64,000 nucleotides of DNA from an uncultured Flavobacteriaceae bacterium (GCA_947493535.1 CANLRK010000001.1:248001-312000), one strand, 5' to 3'; shown: positions 18,760 through 27,210, numbered from the stretch's first letter. Numbers and translations are program-made. The notes: a model not told the origin generated them from the sequence alone.

Positions 18760-18767
18760 TACTTTTG
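18760..18767 (+). promoter_or_regulatory. -7 box of the acpP-fabF-rnc operon
   Basis: TACTTTTG fits TAnnTTTG, 30 bp before the acpP ATG at 18798. A TTTG at 18729-18732 lies too far upstream (27-bp spacer) to be a convincing -33 box. Confidence 0.5.
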
Positions 18768-18797
18768 CCCCTCAAACTAATTTAAAAATTAAAGATT

Positions 18798-19031
18798 ATG
18801 TCAGACATTGCATCAAGAGTAAAAGCGATTATAGTAGACAAATTAGGTGTTGATGAAAATGAAGTAGTAGTAGATGCTAGCTTCACTAACGACTTAGGAG
18901 CGGATTCATTAGACACAGTAGAATTAATAATGGAATTTGAAAAAGAATTTGATATTCAAATCCCAGATGATCAAGCTGAAAACATCGCAACAGTAGGTCA
19001 AGCTATTACTTATATAGAAGGAGCAAAATAA
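18798..19031 (+). CDS. acpP: Acyl carrier protein
   Basis: 77 residues, acidic and helical. Ser37 in [16 protein letters not shown] is the phosphopantetheine attachment site. It carries acyl chains in type II fatty-acid synthesis. It is followed after 15 bp by fabF, the common acpP-fabF order. Confidence 0.98.
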   Translation: MSDIASRVKAIIVDKLGVDENEVVVDASFTNDLGADSLDTVELIMEFEKEFDIQIPDDQAENIATVGQAITYIEGAK

Positions 19032-19046
19032 GAAGAACAATTTAGT

Positions 19047-20297
19047 ATGGAATTAAAGCGAGTTGTAGTTACAGGTTTAGGAGCCCTTACTCCAATAGGA
19101 AACAATATTCAAGAGTATTGGGACGGTTTGGTTAGTGGTAAAAGTGGTGCTGCCCCTATTACTCGCTTTGATACCACTAACTTCAAAACAAAATTTGCTT
19201 GCGAACTGAAAGACTTTAAAGTTACTGACTTTATGGATCGTAAGTTTTCAAGAAAATTAGACATTTACGCCCAATATGCTTTGGTAGCTTCTGATGAAGC
19301 TATAACAGATTCAGGCTTAGACCTTGAAAAGGTAAACAAAGATAGAGTTGGTGTTATATGGGGTGCTGGAATTGGCGGAATTGATACCTTTCAAAACGAA
19401 GTAACTAATTTTGCTACAGGGAATGGAACACCACGTTTCAACCCATTCTTTATCCCAAAAATGATTGCTGATATTGCCCCTGGGCATATTTCAATAAAAT
19501 ATGGCTTTAGAGGCCCAAATTTCACTACCGTTTCTGCTTGCGCATCATCAGCAAACGCTATGATTGATGCTTTAAATTATATTCGACTTGGAAAAGCCGA
19601 CATCATAATTTCAGGAGGATCAGAAGCCGCAGTAACAGAATCTGGAATTGGAGGTTTTAACGCCATGCATGCACTATCAACTAGAAATGAAAGCCCTGAA
19701 ACAGCATCAAGACCATTTGATGCCAATAGAGACGGTTTTGTTTTAGGTGAAGGTGCAGGAGCATTAGTTTTAGAAGAGTACGAACACGCTATTGCAAGAG
19801 GAGCTACTATTTACGCTGAACTTGTAGGAGGTGGTTTATCTGCCGACGCACACCACATGACAGCACCTCACCCTGAAGGGTTAGGAGCAATGAATGTTAT
19901 GAAAAACTGCTTGGAAGATGCTGGACTTTCTTTAACAGATGTAGATGCTATTAACATGCACGGAACTTCTACTCCATTAGGAGATGTTGCAGAATCAAAA
20001 GCCATTCAACATGTTTTTGGTGAGCATGCTTACACACTAAACATTAATTCAACAAAATCTATGACAGGACACTTACTAGGTGCTGCAGGAGCTATTGAAG
20101 CTATTGCTTCAATTCTTTCTTTAAAGCACGGTATAGTACCTCCTACAATTAATCACGAAACAAGTGATGAAAACATAGACCAAAAACTTAACTTAACACT
20201 GAATAAAGCTCAAAAAAGAGATCTAAAAACAGTAATGAGTAATACCTTTGGATTTGGTGGGCATAATGCTTGTGTGATGTTTAGAAAATTAGATTAA
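19047..20297 (+). CDS. fabF: Beta-ketoacyl-ACP synthase II
   Basis: 416 residues, standard FabF length. It has the thiolase-fold Cys-His-His triad: Cys165 in TVSACASSANAM, one His in NMHGTSTPLGD (about 305) and the second in SMTGHLLGAAG (about 342), and the C-terminal NTFGFGGHNA. It elongates acyl-ACP with malonyl-ACP. It is flanked by acpP and rnc on the same strand with short gaps (15 and 9 bp), one operon. Confidence 0.97.
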   Translation: MELKRVVVTGLGALTPIGNNIQEYWDGLVSGKSGAAPITRFDTTNFKTKFACELKDFKVTDFMDRKFSRKLDIYAQYALVASDEAITDSGLDLEKVNKDRVGVIWGAGIGGIDTFQNEVTNFATGNGTPRFNPFFIPKMIADIAPGHISIKYGFRGPNFTTVSACASSANAMIDALNYIRLGKADIIISGGSEAAVTESGIGGFNAMHALSTRNESPETASRPFDANRDGFVLGEGAGALVLEEYEHAIARGATIYAELVGGGLSADAHHMTAPHPEGLGAMNVMKNCLEDAGLSLTDVDAINMHGTSTPLGDVAESKAIQHVFGEHAYTLNINSTKSMTGHLLGAAGAIEAIASILSLKHGIVPPTINHETSDENIDQKLNLTLNKAQKRDLKTVMSNTFGFGGHNACVMFRKLD

Positions 20298-20306
20298 AAC
20301 TACCGA

Positions 20307-21056
20307 ATGAAAAGAATCATTCGAAAAATATTTAATTCCCGGACTTCAACTGAAGGCGGGAATTTTTTTATTCAAATTTCTAAAATTATCGGATATAAAC
20401 CTTCTAACATTTCTTACTTTAAAGAAGCCTTTACACATCGCTCATTAAACGAAAAGAATGACAAAGGGAACATCATAAGTTATGAACGCTTAGAGTTTTT
20501 AGGGGATGCTATGCTTAGTGCAGTTATTGCTGAATACCTATTTAAAGAGGTACCACATGGCAATGAAGGCTACCTTACCAAAATGCGCTCAAAAATTGTT
20601 AGTAGAGAACACCTAAATGAATTGGGTAAAGATTTAGATTTACTCGATCTTTTAGAAAGTAAAATGAGTAAAGTGAATTTTGGAGAAAACATACACGGTA
20701 ATGTGTTTGAAGCCTTGGTTGGCGCTATTTTTTTAGATAAAGGCTACCAAGCATGCGAGCGTTTTATTTATGACAGTGTTATTGGTCCATATGTTGATAT
20801 TGAGCGTTTAGAAGGAAAAGTTATTAGTTACAAAAGCTTGTTAATAGAATGGTGCCAAAAAGAAAAGAAAGTGTTTAAATACTTGGTTTATGACGATACT
20901 GGCAATGATGATGTAAAGCATTTTGCAGTAAAACTTCGTATTGATAATAAAGTAATCGCAAAAGCCAGAGCAACTTCAAAGAAAAAAGCAGAAGAAAAAG
21001 CTTCTAAACGCGCTTTCTTTGCCTTACAAGATAAAATAGAAGGAGATAAACTATAG
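20307..21056 (+). CDS. rnc: Ribonuclease III
   Basis: 249 residues. N-terminal RNase III domain with the signature YERLEFLGDAMLSA, whose acidic residues bind Mg2+, and the second acidic cluster NVFEALVGAIFLD; C-terminal double-stranded-RNA-binding domain (about 175-245) ending in KKKAEEKASKRAF. It processes rRNA and other duplex RNA. It starts 9 bp after fabF. Unusually, codons 9-22 form a strong hairpin followed by a T run (see 20334-20369). The gene ends one base from the convergent trpS stop. Confidence 0.95.
   Translation: MKRIIRKIFNSRTSTEGGNFFIQISKIIGYKPSNISYFKEAFTHRSLNEKNDKGNIISYERLEFLGDAMLSAVIAEYLFKEVPHGNEGYLTKMRSKIVSREHLNELGKDLDLLDLLESKMSKVNFGENIHGNVFEALVGAIFLDKGYQACERFIYDSVIGPYVDIERLEGKVISYKSLLIEWCQKEKKVFKYLVYDDTGNDDVKHFAVKLRIDNKVIAKARATSKKKAEEKASKRAFFALQDKIEGDKL
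20334..20369 (+). terminator. Terminator-like hairpin inside the start of rnc
   Basis: AATTCCCG (20334-20341) pairs with CGGGAATT (20357-20364). Inside, CTTC (20444-equivalent position 20344-20347) pairs with GAAG around an AACT loop. Seven T residues follow (20363-20369). It has the form of an intrinsic terminator but lies within codons 9-22 of rnc. It may act as an attenuator after fabF or as an RNase III autoregulation site. Confidence 0.55.
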
Positions 21057-21057
21057 G

Positions 21058-22026
21058 CTAATATCCTATTTTAACCCTAACCCTTTGTAACACATCTTGT
21101 GCTACAGCACGTGCTTTTTCTGCACCTACCGCTAAAGCCTCGTCTATTTCATGTCGGTTTTCCATATAATGATTGTACTTTTCACGCACATCTGCAAATT
21201 TTTCCACAATTAGCTCATATAGCGCTTGTTTTGCATGTCCATAACCATAATTCCCTCCTTCATAATTAGCACGCATTTCTGAAATTTGAGCGTCCATAGC
21301 TAATAATTTATATAAAGCAAACACATTATCAGTGTCAGGGTTTTTAGGCTCTTCCAAACCTTTACTATCGGTTTGTATACCCATAATTTGCTTGCGCAAC
21401 TTTTTATCAGGCAAGAAAATATTGATGAAGTTATTACGTGATTTACTCATTTTTTCACCGTCAGTTCCAGGCACTAACTTCGTATTTTCATTTACTTGCC
21501 CTTGAGGAGGAACCAATGTTTCTCCTACAGTGTTATTAAACCTATTAGCTACATCTCTTGTCATTTCTAAATGTTGGAGCTGATCCTTTCCTACCGGAAC
21601 AACCTCAGCATCATACAACAAAATATCTGCCGCCATTAACATCGGATATGTAAACAGCCCTGTATTCACATCAGACAACCGATCAGCTTTATCTTTAAAT
21701 CCATGTGCAAGAGTTAAACGCTGGTACGGAAAAAAACAACTTAAATACCAAGTTAATTCCGCAACTTCAGGAATATCACTTTGGCGGTAAAAAACTGTTT
21801 TATTTATATCAATTCCACATGCCAACCAAGTAGCCGCAACGCTATAGGTGTTTTCACGCAAATCATTCCCATCTTTAATTTGTGTTAATGAGTGCATATC
21901 TGCAATAAAAATAAACGATTCATTTTTAGAATCGTTAGCCATTTCTATAGCTGGTAAAATTGCCCCTAATAAATTTCCTAAATGCGGAGTTCCTGTACTT
22001 TGTACACCTGTTAAAATCCTTGACAT
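21058..22026 (-). CDS. trpS: Tryptophanyl-tRNA synthetase
   Basis: 322 residues, class I synthetase of the bacterial TrpRS type. The HIGH-equivalent is TGTPHLGN (about 11-18) and the KMSKS loop is at 192-196. It charges tRNA-Trp. It is single and convergent with rnc (stops one base apart, no terminator seen between). A probable -7 box lies at 22049-22056. Confidence 0.97.
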   Translation of the reverse strand: MSRILTGVQSTGTPHLGNLLGAILPAIEMANDSKNESFIFIADMHSLTQIKDGNDLRENTYSVAATWLACGIDINKTVFYRQSDIPEVAELTWYLSCFFPYQRLTLAHGFKDKADRLSDVNTGLFTYPMLMAADILLYDAEVVPVGKDQLQHLEMTRDVANRFNNTVGETLVPPQGQVNENTKLVPGTDGEKMSKSRNNFINIFLPDKKLRKQIMGIQTDSKGLEEPKNPDTDNVFALYKLLAMDAQISEMRANYEGGNYGYGHAKQALYELIVEKFADVREKYNHYMENRHEIDEALAVGAEKARAVAQDVLQRVRVKIGY

Positions 22027-22048
22027 GTATTGGCTTTAAAATTTTACA

Positions 22049-22056
22049 CAAATTTA
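22049..22056 (-). promoter_or_regulatory. -7 box of trpS
   Basis: Minus-strand TAAATTTG fits TAnnTTTG, 23 bp before the trpS ATG. No -33 box recognised. Confidence 0.45.
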
Positions 22057-22108
22057 TTGAAAGCATCTTTGATAAAAAAGTTATTTTTGATTCTAAAATT
22101 ATTTTTAT

Positions 22109-22849
22109 TTGAAACTTTTTAATTACATAGGGCGCATATTTTACAGAATATGGTTCTACATTTTAGTAACTGTTCCTATTCTTGTTTTTTTTCCTTTATT
22201 ATTAGCTACTACGCTTAAGGATAAGTGGTATCCTTATTTTTTTAAACTTGCTAGATTATGGGCAAAGTTTATTTTATTAGGAATGGGGTTTAAAGTGAAG
22301 GTGAAAAATGAAGCTAAAATACTACCTGGAAAAAGCTATATGTTTATAGCTAATCACAGCTCTATGACAGATATTATGTTGATGCTTTCCGTTGTAAAAA
22401 ACCCTTTTGTTTTTGTAGGAAAAAAAGAGCTTGCTAAAATTCCAATTTTCGGTTTCTTTTATAAACGCACATGTATTTTAGTAGACAGAAGTAGTGCTAA
22501 AAGCAAAAAAGAAGTGTTTACTAGAGCTCAAAAAAGACTTAATGCAGGGCTTAGTATTTGTATTTTTCCTGAAGGAGGTGTTTTTGACAACTGTGATTTG
22601 GTGTGTGAATTCAAAAATGGAGCTTTCCGCTTAGCTATTGAACATCAAATACCTATTGCTCCAATGACATTTGCTGATAATTTTAAACGATTCCCATACG
22701 ATTTCCTTGCTGGTGGGTCGCCTGGTATAATGCGCGCTACAATTCATCAGCCAATTCCAACTGAAGGATTAGATTTAGCCTCAAGAGACCATTTAAAAAA
22801 TAATACCAGAGCCTTAATTTACAAGGAACTAAAAGACTACCACTATTAA
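22109..22849 (+). CDS. plsC: 1-acyl-sn-glycerol-3-phosphate acyltransferase
   Basis: 246 residues. The acyltransferase HX4D motif is in ANHSSMTDIML and the second motif in FPEGGVFDN. One or two membrane segments precede them (about 8-32). It adds the second acyl chain in phosphatidic-acid synthesis at the inner membrane. The start is TTG 22109: an in-frame stop lies 15 bp upstream and no ATG is nearby. The 3' end overlaps the convergent barrel-protein gene by 4 bp. Confidence 0.9.
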   Translation: MKLFNYIGRIFYRIWFYILVTVPILVFFPLLLATTLKDKWYPYFFKLARLWAKFILLGMGFKVKVKNEAKILPGKSYMFIANHSSMTDIMLMLSVVKNPFVFVGKKELAKIPIFGFFYKRTCILVDRSSAKSKKEVFTRAQKRLNAGLSICIFPEGGVFDNCDLVCEFKNGAFRLAIEHQIPIAPMTFADNFKRFPYDFLAGGSPGIMRATIHQPIPTEGLDLASRDHLKNNTRALIYKELKDYHY

Positions 22850-24618
22850 AACTTATAACTAAACCCAGTATACAAACCTAAGATGTAAGGTTTAAAATTA
22901 CCCGAATCGTTACTAAATGCATTTAACTGATACTTAAACATTGGTTCAAAATTAAAGTTAACACCTTTACTTATATTGTATTCAAACCCAAAACCTATGT
23001 TTGTACTGTATACCGTATTGTTAAGGTTATTAGCCTCTCCTATATAGGTAACCACTGAATTATTTTCTGAATAAATTTCATTTTTATTCAAGAAAAAAGA
23101 ACTCATTCCAGCAATAACATCTACTTTAAATTTCTTGTCAGATAATTTATAACTTAATTCCACAGGAACTTCTATATACCCCAAACGCTGATTTAAACTT
23201 GAATCAAATAACAACGAAAAAGATTCAGGAATTTGCGAAGCAGAATATGTAGTTGCACTCGCAATACTCATACTTGATGTAGGAGAGCTCATCGTTACAT
23301 TTTTAAGCCCCTTAACACCTGTTGTCTCATTACTTAGATATAGCGCAACACCTTCTGTATCATAACCTACTTCTAACTTATTTATTCCTGCACGTACACT
23401 AATTTTTTTATTAAGAGCATACCCTACACTAATACCGTAACTTGTAGTAAACTGTCCCTTTTTCTTATTCGCCGCCAGATCTCCATCTATTGGCGACCCA
23501 GAGGCTAAACTATTGTAGTACACAGGGGCTATATTAGGGCTTATATTCCATTTTCTAAACTCAACTATTTCAGAATTGTTTTCTTCTTTTTCGTCTTCCG
23601 TTTCTTGCTCAGCAATAGCCTCTTCAATTGTTTTTTCAACAGGAAGATCTTCCTCTACTTTTTCTTCTTCAATTACTTCATTATCTCGTTTTACAGAGGT
23701 GTTTTCTACCACAAGCTCTAAACTATCTTTTTTTATGTTTCCTATATGATTGTTTTTATTTACTATTTTATTAGTCAACTCTCCGGTTAAAGACTTATCT
23801 GTTTTACTCAAATTACTCATTGCAACTACACTCTCTTCTTCTTGCTGATTATTCAGTGGTGTAATTTCACTTTCTGTGTTTTTAGCTCTATCTACTAATA
23901 CTTTTTGTGCTTCTTTACTTCTGTTTTCTTCAGACTTAACTAACAAATAATCACTTGTTTTTTTATTATTATCTATTTCTTCATTAACTAAAAGTTGTTC
24001 ATGAATCACCTTTTCTTTCATTAGGTTATCTCCAGGTAAAACTTTATTTACTTTATTATTCTTTTCTTTTGCTTCATTATTCTCCGCAACATTTGCAGAG
24101 TTATTTTCTATTGCTACATTTTTATAAATAGAGGAATTTTCTTCTAATTTATTTTTTGACACTTGATTTAGGTTCGTATTATATTTTTTAAGTACGCTCT
24201 TACTAACTCCATTGTTATTAGGTGTTGTGTTAGAAGTTGATGCTACCGAAAACTCCTTTGTTTTAGACGACTCTAAATCACTCCCTGTAATTTCTTTAAA
24301 AGAAATATTCGTATTTACTTCTGCTTCTTGTTTGTTTTTATCAATTAGTATTGTCTTACCTATATTATTTGGAGCTTCAACTACTTCGTTTATTGTGTTG
24401 TTATCCGAAGAAAGTTGAAATACTAAAAATGTAACAAAAAAGACAATTGATGCTGCTATACCAGATAATTTAAACCACATAGGAATTATCTTTTTGTTAT
24501 CTGAATCTTGTTTATCTAGTTCTGATTGAATATTCTCCCATGCATTTTCTGGAGGGTTCTCATTAAACTCCTTAAAATGTTCTTGAAAAAAATTGTCTAT
24601 ATTCTTTTTATCTCCCAT
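22846..24618 (-). CDS. Anti-sigma-like protein fused to a C-terminal outer-membrane beta-barrel
   Basis: 590 residues. A short cytoplasmic N-terminus (1-45, with NPPENAWENIQSELDKQD, common before ECF-linked membrane regulators) precedes one membrane span (about 46-66), then about 280 residues of charged low-complexity linker rich in Asn, Lys and Glu, and a C-terminal region (about 350-590) that looks like a small outer-membrane beta-barrel ending in an aromatic residue (YTGFSYKF). It starts 3 bp after the ECF sigma gene, so it is probably its anti-sigma factor. A single chain would have to reach from inner to outer membrane. The function is inferred from context and architecture. Confidence 0.75.
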   Translation of the reverse strand: MGDKKNIDNFFQEHFKEFNENPPENAWENIQSELDKQDSDNKKIIPMWFKLSGIAASIVFFVTFLVFQLSSDNNTINEVVEAPNNIGKTILIDKNKQEAEVNTNISFKEITGSDLESSKTKEFSVASTSNTTPNNNGVSKSVLKKYNTNLNQVSKNKLEENSSIYKNVAIENNSANVAENNEAKEKNNKVNKVLPGDNLMKEKVIHEQLLVNEEIDNNKKTSDYLLVKSEENRSKEAQKVLVDRAKNTESEITPLNNQQEEESVVAMSNLSKTDKSLTGELTNKIVNKNNHIGNIKKDSLELVVENTSVKRDNEVIEEEKVEEDLPVEKTIEEAIAEQETEDEKEENNSEIVEFRKWNISPNIAPVYYNSLASGSPIDGDLAANKKKGQFTTSYGISVGYALNKKISVRAGINKLEVGYDTEGVALYLSNETTGVKGLKNVTMSSPTSSMSIASATTYSASQIPESFSLLFDSSLNQRLGYIEVPVELSYKLSDKKFKVDVIAGMSSFFLNKNEIYSENNSVVTYIGEANNLNNTVYSTNIGFGFEYNISKGVNFNFEPMFKYQLNAFSNDSGNFKPYILGLYTGFSYKF

Positions 24619-24621
24619 ATG

Positions 24622-25161
24622 CTATGGTGTTTGTTTTTTTATAAATTGATGCTCTTGTATTTTTTCTTTTAAAATACTTCTAGCTCGTGATAAATTTGAT
24701 TTTGAAGTGCCTACAGAGATGTTTAACAACTCTGCTATTTCTTTATGTGAATATTGATCTAAAACATACAAACTAAACACCAGACGATATTTATCTGGTA
24801 ACTGTTGCACGATATGTAATAAGAAATCAAGCGATACCAAGTCAGCATCTACTTCCACTACTTCTTCAATTACATTATCATCCTTTATTACATCTAAATT
24901 ACTTGATTTTCTATAGCGCTGTAAAGCAGTATTAATTACAATTCGTTTCATCCAACCCTCAAAGGAACCTTTACCTTTGTATTGTCCTATTTTTTTAAAA
25001 ATAGTTATAAAAGCGTCTTGTAAATTGTCTTGTGCTTCTGCGTAATTTTTTGAGTACTTCAAACATAAACTATATAACTGCTTGGCAAACATCCGGTATA
25101 ATTTACCTTGTGCTGCCCTGTCATTCTTTTTACATTTTATGATGAGTTGCTCTAAACTCAT
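24622..25161 (-). CDS. ECF-type RNA polymerase sigma factor
   Basis: 179 residues. Sigma region 2 (YSKNYAEAQDNLQDAFITIFKKI, about 35-60) binds core polymerase and -10 DNA; region 4 (YSHKEIAELLNISVGTSKSNLSRARSILK, about 135-165) is the -35-binding helix-turn-helix. It lies between a lipoprotein gene (18 bp upstream) and the anti-sigma/barrel gene (3 bp downstream), all co-oriented. This suggests a cell-envelope signalling operon; the signal and regulon are unknown. Confidence 0.93.
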   Translation of the reverse strand: MSLEQLIIKCKKNDRAAQGKLYRMFAKQLYSLCLKYSKNYAEAQDNLQDAFITIFKKIGQYKGKGSFEGWMKRIVINTALQRYRKSSNLDVIKDDNVIEEVVEVDADLVSLDFLLHIVQQLPDKYRLVFSLYVLDQYSHKEIAELLNISVGTSKSNLSRARSILKEKIQEHQFIKKQTP

Positions 25162-25179
25162 TTACTCAGGTTTATTTTA

Positions 25180-25599
25180 TTAATTAATGGTTGGCACTTC
25201 AATTACTTCATAAATATCTTCACCTAAATCGTCAACCCCTTTCCAAATATGAAATCTATATGTTTGGTCGTAAAGCACTTTAAAATCAAACGATTGTAAC
25301 ACTTCATTATTTTGTGTTAGCTGTTCGCAATTATTATCATTAAAAACAATACTTGTAACAGCCAATGTTCTGTTTTCATTTTCCGCATTTATATAAATGT
25401 TATAATACCCATGACATGATGTTGGTTGAAGGTACGTAAAATCAATAGTATATACTTCTCCTAAAACAAACTCATCAGGAAAAACAATACTCTCTATTGG
25501 TAAAACTTCATAATGATATTTTTCTTCATCATCGCCTAAGCTACACCCTGTCAACGCTATAATTGCCAGAGTTAGTAAAGCCTTTTTTATAAACTCCAT
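25180..25599 (-). CDS. Hypothetical lipoprotein upstream of the ECF sigma gene
   Basis: 139 residues. Lipoprotein signal peptide with lipobox LTGCS (Cys at about residue 19), followed by an acidic tail (SLGDDEEK) of the type seen on flavobacterial surface or outer-membrane lipoproteins. The mature part (about 120 residues) is predicted to be mainly beta-strand and has two further cysteines. I recognise no family. It is 18 bp upstream of the sigma gene and downstream of the recA terminator, so it may be the first gene of the sigma operon and could be its sensor or target. Confidence 0.75.
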   Translation of the reverse strand: MEFIKKALLTLAIIALTGCSLGDDEEKYHYEVLPIESIVFPDEFVLGEVYTIDFTYLQPTSCHGYYNIYINAENENRTLAVTSIVFNDNNCEQLTQNNEVLQSFDFKVLYDQTYRFHIWKGVDDLGEDIYEVIEVPTIN

Positions 25600-25670
25600 A
25601 TGTTTTATTTAAAATTTAAGCACTTGTTTAATAGATGTATAAAGTTACAAAAGGTTGCGTTTAAAACTAA

Positions 25671-25696
25671 AAAAGTCTGGGAAACCCAGACTTTTT
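25671..25696 (-). terminator. Rho-independent terminator of recA
   Basis: AAAAGTCTGGG paired with CCCAGACTTTT around an AAA loop, with a T run on the minus strand. It is 23 bp after the recA stop and separates recA from the lipoprotein-sigma cluster. Confidence 0.88.
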
Positions 25697-25718
25697 ATAT
25701 ATTATTTATGTATTATTT

Positions 25719-26720
25719 CTATTTTTCAGCAATAGCAGCTACAATTTTTTCTTCTAATTCATCCATTAATTCTGGATTGTCTCTTAGTAGATTTTTAACC
25801 GCATCTCTACCTTGACCTAATTTAGTTTCACCATAACTAAACCAAGATCCGCTTTTCTTAATAATACCAAACTCAACACCCAAGTCAATTATCTCTCCTA
25901 CTTTTGATATTCCTTCGCCATACATAATATCGAATTCAGCTGTTTGAAACGGTGGAGCCACCTTGTTTTTAACAACTTTCACTCTAGTTTTATTACCTAT
26001 TACTTCGCTATCAGAATTTTTAATTTGAGTTGATCTTCTAATATCTATACGAACAGAAGAATAGAATTTTAAAGCATTACCTCCAGTAGTAGTTTCAGGG
26101 TTTCCAAACATAACTCCAATTTTCTCTCTTAATTGGTTTATGAAAATCACCGTACAATTTGTTTTATTAATTGTTCCAGTAAGTTTTCTTAACGCTTGTG
26201 ACATTAATCGGGCATGTAGTCCCATTTTGGAATCTCCCATTTCTCCTTCAATTTCACTTTTAGGAGTAAGTGCAGCAACCGAATCAATAACAACAATATC
26301 TATTGCACCAGAACGGATTAAGTTTTCAGCAATTTCTAAAGCTTGCTCACCATAGTCAGGTTGTGAAATAATTAAGTTATCAACATCTACACCTAGTTTT
26401 TCTGCATAAAAACGATCAAAAGCATGTTCAGCGTCAATAAAAGCAGCTATACCTCCTTTTTTCTGAGCCTCAGCTATAGCGTGAATAGTAAGAGTTGTTT
26501 TACCTGAAGATTCCGGACCGTATATTTCTATTATTCTTCCTCGTGGTATACCTCCAACCCCTAAAGCTAAATCTAACCCTAATGAACCTGTAGAAATAGC
26601 ATCAACTTCCTCTACTGCTTTATCGCCCATTTTCATTACAGCCCCTTTCCCATAAGCCTTGTCTAATTTATCTAAAGTAAGCTTTAACGCTTTTAATTTT
26701 GCTTCTTTTTCTGAACTCAT
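25719..26720 (-). CDS. recA: RecA recombinase
   Basis: 333 residues, normal for Bacteroidota RecA. Walker A GPESSGKT at 68-75, MAW-type region around FIDAEHAFD, Walker [20 protein letters not shown], and loop L2 [22 protein letters not shown]. It forms filaments on single-stranded DNA for recombination and the SOS response. It is monocistronic (terminator at 25671). An imperfect dyad with a near-consensus -7 box lies upstream at 26737-26752. Confidence 0.98.
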   Translation of the reverse strand: MSSEKEAKLKALKLTLDKLDKAYGKGAVMKMGDKAVEEVDAISTGSLGLDLALGVGGIPRGRIIEIYGPESSGKTTLTIHAIAEAQKKGGIAAFIDAEHAFDRFYAEKLGVDVDNLIISQPDYGEQALEIAENLIRSGAIDIVVIDSVAALTPKSEIEGEMGDSKMGLHARLMSQALRKLTGTINKTNCTVIFINQLREKIGVMFGNPETTTGGNALKFYSSVRIDIRRSTQIKNSDSEVIGNKTRVKVVKNKVAPPFQTAEFDIMYGEGISKVGEIIDLGVEFGIIKKSGSWFSYGETKLGQGRDAVKNLLRDNPELMDELEEKIVAAIAEK

Positions 26721-26736
26721 AATCCTATTTTTTAAT

Positions 26737-26752
26737 TAGTGCTAAAGTACTA
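26737..26752. promoter_or_regulatory. Imperfect dyad in the recA promoter region
   Basis: TAGTGC-TAAA-GTACTA, 5 of 6 bases symmetrical, lies 17-32 bp upstream of recA. It overlaps a minus-strand TACTTTAG that differs by one base from TAnnTTTG. It could be a damage-response operator. No regulator is known from this window. Confidence 0.35.
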
Positions 26753-26892
26753 TTTCTTTTTTAGAAAAATTAAGCTTATAAAAAGCTACTTATTAACAAG
26801 CCTAAATAAAAATAACTATTTCACGCAACCTTTTAAAAAACCTAACATCTATTTAATAAATAATAGTTTTATAAGTTAAGTTTAATTCATTT

Positions 26893-27110
26893 ATGAGGTT
26901 TTTAATTACTCATATTACAAATACCAAAAACGGCTCTACAACTGCCAATACATTAGTAAGTGGTTGTAAGTTAGATGGTGGTTAATGTTCGTTACCTTTT
27001 TAATACAGATGGTTTCTGGCAACACACGCTTAGAAAGCATCAATAAATTAAAAATTTAGTAACGAATTAGCCATAGAAAGCCTCTGTATACAAACAGGGG
27101 CTTTTTATAT
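26893..27110 (+). ncRNA. Candidate structured non-coding RNA between recA and ricT
   Basis: No convincing protein gene occupies 26721-27210 (490 bp). Four consecutive plus-strand structures can be drawn: stem 1, GAG+GTTTTT (26895-26903) with AAAAAC/CTC (26926-26936); stem 2, ACAACTGC (26938-26945) with GTGGTTGT (26960-26967), two G-U pairs; stem 3, TGGTTAA and TTCGTTAC (26979-26995) with GTAACGAA and TTAGCCA (27059-27073), 15 pairs with one 2-nt bulge, enclosing an inner hairpin GATGGTTTCT/AGAAAGCATC (27008-27017/27032-27041) with one mismatch; then a terminator. The RNA family was not identified; it does not look like 4.5S, tmRNA, RNase P or 6S RNA. Promoter unclear (TAAGTTTA at 26877 is one base off consensus). 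The rest of the interval shows nothing else. Confidence 0.55.
27077..27106 (+). terminator. Rho-independent terminator of the recA-ricT intergenic RNA
   Basis: AAAGCCTCTGT (27077-27087) pairs with ACAGGGGCTTT (27094-27104) with one G-U pair and a 6-nt loop, followed by TTTTT. No gene ends upstream of it on this strand, which implies a non-coding transcript. Confidence 0.8.
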
Positions 27111-27210
27111 TTTAAGCCTTATACTCTCATAGCTTACGAATAAATGATGTATATTTACCCTTAATATTTTTTTTAACGAATTTATGCCTTAAATAGGCTC
27201 TATATATAAT

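Noticed and set aside
26893-26985. A 30-codon open frame starting at ATG 26893 in the recA-ricT gap
   Set aside because: It has no recognisable similarity or signal peptide, and it runs through two RNA stems. The structured RNA explains the sequence better, though a leader peptide cannot be fully excluded.
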